Positions 57,443-64,000 of a DNA stretch of 64,000 nt are shown here, in pieces; position 1 is the first letter of the stretch; each line of letters opens with the position of its first letter. Position numbers and translations under genes: made by a program. Source of the stretch: Mucidula mucida. Lineage: Eukaryota; Basidiomycota; Agaricomycetes; Agaricales; Physalacriaceae. The stretch is from the NCBI GenBank assembly GCA_015501055.1, contig JADNYV010000165.1, positions 17,093-81,092 of the forward strand. The letters run 5' to 3'. The notes below the pieces were generated by a model. The model did no database searches. It was given only the letters and a program-made list of their open reading frames with translations, and had not been told where the DNA came from.

Positions 57443-58441
57443 TTGCCGTCCCGCCTAACGTATTTTCACGCATACACGCGTCTTTTCAACCCTGCAATGC
57501 CTGCCAAAATGAAGCCCGCCCCGGAACCCTCCACCCGACCTCTCAGACCCTCTGTCGCGCCGAGCACGTCGCTCATCGACATGGACAATGAAGCCACGCC
57601 TCCTGCCACTGGTGGAACGTCATTCGAAGAGAGGCTGTTGGAGCAGCAGGCACGGATGACGGAGAACGAGGCCCGGATGATGGACCTGTTCGAGAAGGTT
57701 CTCTCGGGACGTAACCCATCACCCCGACCATCAACCCCTCCTCCACCGTCCCTTGAAGCGACCCGCTATGACCGCACACATCCCCGCATCAAGCAAGTGT
57801 CAATCGCCGTTTCATCATGGCCCGCAGGCAAACCCGCGCTCGACCTCGCCGAGTCCAATTTCACGCGCTGGTCCGATACCTTACGCAATGTTCTCACCGT
57901 CTCCCAACCACTCATATACCACATCGAATCCGACACCAAGGGCATATACGACGAACCTGATGCTATTCTGGAGCCCCGCGCGTACGGAAATTGGGTCCAA
58001 AATGACGCCGCGGTTGTCGCTTTCATCAAACTTCAGATGGTGCCGGAGGAGGAGGCAGTCTACAAGGATATCACGACCGCCAAGTCACTGTGGGCCGCGA
58101 TTACCGCGCGTCACCTCCACCGTGGTGTCGTGGCACAGATTACGCTAATTCGGCAACTTCTTTCTTACAACCTCGCGCCGGACGATGATCTCTCCACAAA
58201 GATCCACGAGATGGCGGAGGTGAACAAGAGACTGTGGGAGATGGGCAAACCCACGGAGGACGACTTTCTCTGTGTCGCGCTAATCCGAGCCATGGGCACC
58301 CACTATCCGATCCTCCGATCTCGCGTTATGGAGAACATTGCACGGGCTACGGCGGAGGCACCGTACACGTCGGCGGACATACGAAAACTCTTCGAACTTG
58401 AGGCAGCCGTCAAAAGGACGACGCTCTCGACACAGCCATGA
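57443..58441 (+). CDS. gag: Gag (capsid part) of the copia element
   Basis: 332 codons. A coiled segment after the N-terminus is followed by the copia-type Gag fold (AYGNWVQNDAAVVAFIKLQM, SLWAAITARHL, LIRQLLSYNL, HYPILRSRV). The zinc knuckle normally found at the Gag C-terminus is not here but at the start of the next frame. The stop TGA overlaps the next ATG as ATGA (58438-58441). Confidence 0.88.
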   Translation: MPSRLTYFHAYTRLFNPAMPAKMKPAPEPSTRPLRPSVAPSTSLIDMDNEATPPATGGTSFEERLLEQQARMTENEARMMDLFEKVLSGRNPSPRPSTPPPPSLEATRYDRTHPRIKQVSIAVSSWPAGKPALDLAESNFTRWSDTLRNVLTVSQPLIYHIESDTKGIYDEPDAILEPRAYGNWVQNDAAVVAFIKLQMVPEEEAVYKDITTAKSLWAAITARHLHRGVVAQITLIRQLLSYNLAPDDDLSTKIHEMAEVNKRLWEMGKPTEDDFLCVALIRAMGTHYPILRSRVMENIARATAEAPYTSADIRKLFELEAAVKRTTLSTQP

Positions 58442-61400
58442 TTACCTCCACACAGATACGTGAGACGTGCGGCAACTGTGGCGGGTTGGGGCACGGAAAA
58501 CGCTGGTGCGTGAGGAAGGGTGGAGGCATGGAAGGGAAGACCATTGCCGAGGCGCGTGAAGCGAAAGCCGCGTGGCGCCGCGAGAAGGAGGGCGACAAGT
58601 CCAAGGGTAGCGAGAAGCACGACAAGAAGAGCGAGAAGAAGAAGGACCGCACGGCCAACGTTGCAGACACGAACGTCGTGGATTCGAACACCGATTTCTG
58701 TGGCCTGTCGACGGACATACTACAGGATATTTACACCGACGGCGTACGCGACACCATGGTTCCTGGCGATTTCGACGAACTCTTCATGCTAGGGATTGTG
58801 GAAGAGCCCAGAGCGACAATAGACTGGAAAACCAACTGTAGAGCTCTTGGCGACGACGCGTACAGTGTTGCATTGGATGGATCCCTCAACCCTATCTCTC
58901 TCTCTGCATCTCCCTGGCTAGCTGACTCCGGCGCCTCTGTTCACGTCACTATGGATAAGACAGACTTCCAACACATATGCCCGCTGATTACGCCAAGGAA
59001 GGTTCGCGGCGTCGGAGGGACTTCCATCGAGGCGCGCGGTATCGGGAGTGTCGTCGTGAAGCTGGATCGCACAGGTACCGAACTCACGCTCAACAATGTC
59101 CTATGGATTCCTGAATCTGCTGTCCGTCTTGTCTCCATTGCAACAATATCCGATGACCTCCAGTGCGAGAGCCGCTTCTCATCAACGTCTATTACCATTA
59201 TCGCTAATCGCGGCCGCGGCCGCGTACTCGCTACAGGCACTCGCATCCCTTCTCGAAAGCTCTACAAACTCGAATGCACCAAGCTCGCTCCTGCTATTGA
59301 TTCTGCTCTTGTGTCCGTTACACCAACTGCTGATATAGGTGTCTGGCATCGCCGCCTTGGTCACCCCAATGTCCCAGCCATCCTTCACATGGCACGCCAC
59401 GCTTCCGCGTCTGGTATGCCCATCAATCTCTCTACGCTGCCCCCCGTTTGCTCATCATGCATCCTTGGGAAACAGCCGCATTCATCAGTACCGAAGGTAC
59501 GGGAGGGCCCCAGAGCGACGGAGAGATTGGAGGTGGTGGCGGTTGACCTGACCGGTCCAGAAGATGTTGTGTCCGCCTCTGGCAACAAATACCTAATGTC
59601 CATCGTCGACGAAGCCACATGTTTCCCATGGGCTGTACCATTGCCATCCAAATCGAGCGCTTTTGAACGACTACGTGTGTGGGAACTACGAGTGGAACAG
59701 CAGACTGGCCAACGTCCGAAGAAGTATCGATTCGACAATGGCGAACTACGCTCCGACGCTATGACCCAGTGGTGCGAATCCAGAGGGATCGACTTTGAAT
59801 TCACAGCTCCTTACACCAGTGCACACAACGGACAATGTGAACGTACCCATCGGACAGTCATGAACAAGGCACGCACAATGCGCATCGCGGCGGACCTACC
59901 CCCAAATAGATGGGACGAGTTCTGTGTTACAGCGGCGTACCTCACAGCACGGACACCAGCAGTCGGTGCAAAATTCAAGACACCATTCGAAGCATGGTAC
60001 AGACGGAAGCCGGACCTCGCACATCTTCGCGAGATTGGATGCCGCGCGTTTGTCCTCATCCCTTCAAGAAATCCAAAAATCTACCAGAGGTCCATCGAGT
60101 GTGTCCTTATCGGATATTCACAGAGAGCTAAAGCGTACCGATGCTACCACCGAGGGACGCACAAAGTCATTGAATCCTTCCACGTCAAATTCGTCGAATC
60201 ACATCAAGACGTACATCGAGCTTTCAAACCGAACACCACCATCGAATCTCCCAGTGTCGGCGACCCCGAAATCCCACCAATCCCCGAACCATCTACAACG
60301 CCCCCACCGTCCTCACCATCAGATATCTCAAGAATCCCAACAACGCCCTTACATCACTCATCAAACACAAACATACCTGACAGTACGATAGACGCGGGCC
60401 CAGAAACACCGTCATTGAAGAATCTGGGTACCGACGGTAGAATAGAGGAGGAGCCGGAAACACCGTCATCGAAGAATCCGAGCTCCCCAGTAGAAGAGGT
60501 CCCGGAAACACCGTCATTGAAGAATCCGGAGGCCTCGGATAGATTACCACGAAGGTCCCCACGGCTATTGCAGGAGGTTAGGGAGTCAATAGAGGCGAAG
60601 AAGGAACGGAAGCAGGCGGCGAAGGACAGACGACAGACGAGGATAGAGTTGCGAGCAGCGTTACAGGACGAAGGGTTGGATGTTGATTTCCTTGATGACG
60701 ACGACCCGTTTGACGAGCTGATTGATGATTTACTCATGGCATCAGAACAGGAGGACCGCGCGATGGACGAACCACCCAACCTGAAGGCAGCGCTACATTC
60801 CAAGGACGCAGACAAATGGGTAACTGCGATCCAGGAGGAGCTGAAGGGTCTTACCGATATGGGTGTATACAGACTCGTCCCGCGCAGCAACATACCAGCT
60901 GGTCAAAAAGTCCTGCGCTCGAAATGGGTACTCCTCAGGAAGCGGAACGAGCTCGGCGAAATCAACAGATGGAAGGCTAGACTTGTGGTCAGAGGTTTTG
61001 AACAGGTCTTCGGACGCGACTACGAACGTACCGCCTCACCAACAGCACGCACAGAGTCTTTCCGTATCCTCGCCCATCTCGCTGGCTATCACGACTGGGA
61101 TATGCAACAGTTCGACGTCAAGCAAGCCTACCTGCACGGACTTCTTAATGAGGAGGAGACTCAGTGGATCGAGCAACCAGAGGGTTTCGCGGTGGAAGGA
61201 AAAGAGGACTGGGTGTGGGAGTTACAGAAGGGACTTTACGGGCTGAAGCAAGGAGGGAGGATCTAGAACAAGACGTTGAACGAAGCGATGGTAGGATGGG
61301 GGTTCAAGCGATTACACAGCGAGTGGTGCGTATATTACAGGAAGACGGAAACGGGGATCGTTATCTGTGCTGTGCACGTGGATGACTTCCTATCCATCGC

Positions 61401-62325
61401 GTCTTCCAGGGAGGAGAACAACCGCTTTCTAGCCGAAGTCCGCACACGTTGGCAACTGTCTGTCGAGGACGCGAGATTCATAGTCGGCATCGCTATTGAA
61501 CGTGACCGCGCACAGCGACTCGTGTACTTGTCCCAGACCGCACTCATCGACAAAATCCTCCATCGTTACCTATCACCCGACGCAAATCCAAAACTCATCC
61601 CTATGGATCCCGACCTCAAGCTGAGACGCCCATCGAAACTATCCACTCCAGATGCCGAGGACTGCCCATACCGTAACCTAGTCGGCGGCCTGATGTATAT
61701 CGCGATCGGCACACGACCCGACATCTCTTTTGCAGTATCCAAACTCGCAGGATTCCTCGACTATTATCGCAGCGAGCACTGGCGGGCAGCACTCGACGTG
61801 GCGAGGTACCTAAAGGGGACGCGAACCCTCCGTCTGCGACTTGGTGGCACCCAGAACTCCCTAATCGGCTTCACCGACTCATCATACGCCGATTGTTTGG
61901 ACACACTGCGCTCAACGATGGGATACACATTCAATCTGGGAAGTGGCGCCGTCTCCTGGGCATCGCGCAAACAGAAAGTGGTGGTAACCTCAACAACCGA
62001 ATCAGAATATATCGCGACGAGCGAAGCATGCAAGGAAGCAGTATGGCTCCGACAGTTATTTGGAGAACTAGAGATGTTGAGGAAGAAGGAGGCGACACCA
62101 CTTCTCTGCGACAACAATGGCGCTACGTGCCTCGCATACGATCCCGCTTTCCATGCCCGCGTCAAACATCTCGACATCCGCTATCACTACGTCCGGGAAC
62201 GCGTCTTCAAAGGCGATGTCACTGTCAACCGTGTCGCGACCGTGGACAACGTCGCGGATATCTTCACGAAAGCGCTAGCACGGCAGAAGTTCACGACATT
62301 CAGAGATATGCTTGGAGTGGTATAG
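58438..62325 (+). CDS. pol: Pol polyprotein of the copia element, one in-frame TAG
   Basis: It begins with a CCHC knuckle (CGNCGGLGHGKRWC). Aspartic protease follows (WLADSGASVHV), then integrase with the HHCC zinc domain (WHRRLGHPNV, CSSCILGK) and D,D,E residues (VVAVDLTG, RFDNGELRSD, NGQCERTHR). The linker carries three copies of an ETPSLKN-type repeat. Reverse transcriptase shows QFDVKQAYLHG and VHVDDFLS. RNase H shows IGFTDSSYAD and STTESEYIA. The stop is at 62323-62325. TAG at 61264-61266 replaces the tryptophan codon of GLKQGGRIW; the frame is open on both sides. The -1 start relative to gag suggests stop-start coupling or frameshifting. Confidence 0.92.
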
Positions 62326-62370
62326 TGTCTCGGGCGAGGAGGAGTGTGGCTTTCGGATGCACTTTGGCTC

Positions 62371-62379
62371 GAGGAGGAG
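62371..62379 (+). other. Polypurine tract
   Basis: GAGGAGGAG immediately precedes the 3' LTR, as expected for plus-strand priming. The same nonamer occurs at 62336-62344. Confidence 0.8.
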
Positions 62380-62615
62380 TGTTGGTTGTCGACCACGTGA
62401 TCCGCCAGCCTACAAGGCGGGATCGATCGGATGCTTTCCCTTAGTCTTTTCCACTACGACTAAGGGTAAGCATCCGCATCATTATGTACCGGCGATATCA
62501 GACTGATAGATAGCACAGGCGTGTATTGACAGTCCGTATCGTTTAGGTACAATATAGTCTTTTCCACTACGACTAAGGGCGTGTATTGACAGTCCGTATC
62601 GTTTAGGTTCTAACA
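62380..62615 (+). repeat. 3' LTR (236 bp)
   Basis: Identical to the 5' LTR except for G at 62581. Followed by ATATC. Confidence 0.97.
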
Positions 62616-62780
62616 ATATCCTCATCAGATTGCGAAAGCGGCGACCACTTTATCGCCCGCCACACGCGAAGATTCCGATGAATGGTCGGATTCGAACCCC
62701 CGGACGGCAGTTGCCGCGGACCCGGGTGCGTACGCAGGTGGAGGGATAGCGTTTGCTGTCCTACTCTATGGGCGCGAACT

Positions 62781-62990
62781 AGGTTGGTCATCAACCTACA
62801 CTTTCAACCTGTTGTAGGCGGAGGATCAACCAGTGTCTGGTCATTTATAGGTTAATCATTGACCTGCAATTATAAGTCGAACGCCAACCTAAGAACAACA
62901 ATATCAACCTACGAATATGCTGTGCCATTTGCGTTGCTTTCCGTCGTAACTTAGGTTGATAGTTAGCACATATTTCAGGTTGATTGGAAT
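62781..62990. repeat. Cluster of AGGTTGA / TCAACCT heptamers
   Basis: Five exact copies (62791, 62804, 62904, 62953, 62977) and several near matches (AGGTTGG, TCAACCA, CCAACCT, AGGTTAA) occur in both orientations within 210 bp. This is just beyond the truncation point of the ABC copy. Origin unknown; it may be the end of another element. Confidence 0.55.
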
Positions 62991-63359
62991 GCGACATTAG
63001 GCTGCTTTTCAGTATACTTCCATGGCCTCCGTGCACGCGTGATTCAGCTGATTCGAATATTCTTTAGATCACAAAATCAATGCATTTGGACATCTGAAGG
63101 TAAAGTACAAATGCAGATATACTGGTATTATATGGTCCATCATGATCATACATAATCCGAATTCAAACTCAGACTCAACTTCGACGTCGATGATGCCCAC
63201 TCCGGATCCTTCCCCACCGCGGTACCACCAACTGGTCATTGTCTCTCTCGTGTTGGGGAGTACGCGAGCCAGTTGAGCTACGACGGAGCGAGTTTGCCTT
63301 GAGGTGTCCGTATTTTGCTGGGTCAGCAGCATCCAAAGTGCCTTTTTTTCGTGTGTGCC
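62991..63359. other. No gene seen
   Basis: About 370 bp, the 3' flank of the rightmost gene. An open frame continuing past its stop codon is probably untranslated. Confidence 0.4.
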
Positions 63360-64000
63360 TCATTGATTCTTCATGTACTGCCTGACGAGTACCTCGGTAG
63401 CCCAGTCGTTTTTGTATGGTGCAAGATGGGGAATCCGGACACGAGCCTATTGATTGGTAAGACAGCATTGATGTACGCAATGGACTTACCAGGGAAAACA
63501 GGTCTACCTTCTTCTGCGGTGGAATCTTGGACCATTCCAACTGCCATGGCATATGTGCTTCATGCACAACATCCTTCAAAGTTCGCTATCCTCGGGTAAG
63601 TAGGCGCGCAAACACAAACTGTGTACTCACTTGAATAGACTTGTACTTATCCTTTCCTAGTCCCATCTTCTCTTGGATACTCCACTTGGTTCCCGCCGTT
63701 CCCTTTGGTCGCAGGATAATGGTTGATACAGAGTTGCATTTGCAGAACTGCGACAGGCGCCGACTTCTGTTGCTCTTTGAGTTCCTTAATTCTCGCTGAT
63801 ATACAGGTAAGTACATAGTGCTGCAGATGTAACACAACTCACCGAGTGCCTCCTCTAGTGTCTTGGGAGCATCTGTGCTGATGTTAGCCTACCACTATAT
63901 ATGTCGAGCTGCTGGCAAACGCACTGGTATCAGGCTCTCCTTCCCCTTCCCCTTCTTTGGGCGCGTCATTCACATCGTCTTTGTCCTTATTCATCTCCTC
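63360..64000 (-). CDS. Small hypothetical protein, possibly continuing past the right edge
   Basis: Reading from the right edge there is an acidic/lysine-rich start (MNKDKDDVNDAPKEGEGEGE, ATG at 63994 but the frame is open upstream). Then comes KTLEEALARIKELKEQQKSA, then KWSIQEKMGLGKDKYKSIQ. After introns at about 63591-63636 and 63450-63492 the protein ends with WSKIPPQKKVDLFSLARVRI and VLVRQYMKNQ, stop 63360-63362. The frame seems to change once within the third exon (about 63695-63710). It looks like a real small helical protein, but no family could be named with certainty. Confidence 0.5.

Larger units (their letters stand above)
57143..62615 (+). mobile_element. Ty1/copia LTR retrotransposon, nearly complete
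   Basis: It is 5,473 bp long with 236-bp LTRs (57143-57378, 62380-62615) beginning TG and ending CA. It is flanked by the 5-bp duplication ATATC (57138-57142, 62616-62620). The order protease, integrase, reverse transcriptase, RNase H places it in Ty1/copia. The LTRs differ at one base. The element lies antisense to the ABC gene it interrupts. Pol carries one nonsense codon, so this copy is probably non-autonomous. Confidence 0.97.
53558..62690 (-). pseudogene. Second ABCA-type transporter: 5'-truncated and split by a retrotransposon
   Basis: From 57137 down to the stop at 53558 the exons are intact and parallel the full gene at 17338-22820. They include [21 protein letters not shown], the second membrane block, NBD2 with GPNGAGKTT and [11 protein letters not shown]. 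The reading continues on the other side of the retrotransposon at 62616-62685 ([17 protein letters not shown]). Similarity ends there: the first membrane domain and Walker A of NBD1 are absent. The copy is thus truncated at about 62685 and interrupted inside NBD1. No stop codon was noticed in the remaining exons, so inactivation looks recent. Confidence 0.88.

Noticed and set aside
61264..61266. TAG in Pol as a programmed readthrough site
   Set aside because: It sits inside reverse transcriptase at a conserved tryptophan, not at a Gag/Pol border; a point mutation is simpler.
62670..62790. Minus-strand tRNA-like T-loop (GGTTCGAATCC)
   Set aside because: The flanking bases do not form a T stem, and no matching acceptor or anticodon arm could be folded around it.

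Overview
The window is nuclear DNA of a filamentous basidiomycete, probably an Agaricomycete. The evidence is the gene structure (many GT-AG introns of about 45-60 nt), conserved fungal genes, and families that are expanded in mushrooms: F-box/LRR proteins, divergent kinases, M43 metalloproteases, MYND and C2H2 proteins, and a mushroom-type 7-helix membrane protein. No rRNA gene, tRNA gene or CRISPR array was recognised.

Layout. From 1 to 3.3 kb there is the end of a divergent kinase gene, a decayed MYND gene and a 7-helix membrane protein. From 4.5 to 22.8 kb lies a compact core block: enolase (-), dynactin p150 (-), Raptor/Kog1 (+) and an ABCA-type ABC transporter (+). Dynactin and Raptor are divergent, with about 120 bp between start codons. 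From 23 to 57 kb is an accessory island of duplicated and broken genes. It holds F-box/LRR relics and further members of a membrane-anchored kinase-like family with HGD and DFE in place of HRD and DFG. Also here are a five-homeodomain gene built from near-identical exon modules, three M43 metalloprotease paralogues, aminoglycoside-phosphotransferase-like (APH) copies and a C2H2 protein. The third M43 gene sits between ~500-bp inverted repeats. A MITE with 19-bp inverted ends and a Dad3-like relic are also present.

From 53.5 to 62.7 kb a second, 5'-truncated copy of the ABCA gene lies in opposite orientation to the first. It is split by a nearly complete Ty1/copia retrotransposon (LTRs 236 bp, one difference, 5-bp target duplication ATATC). 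The right edge holds a small hypothetical gene.

The most unusual object is the penta-homeodomain gene at 35.7-37.0 kb. Five homeodomain-like units each lack the usual helix-3 asparagine, and all four introns fall at the same place in the fold. Raptor contains an apparent -1 frame break on a formal X XXY YYZ heptamer. Several other genes are also broken by single-base indels, some in homopolymers. Consensus errors therefore have to be excluded before the breaks are called biological.
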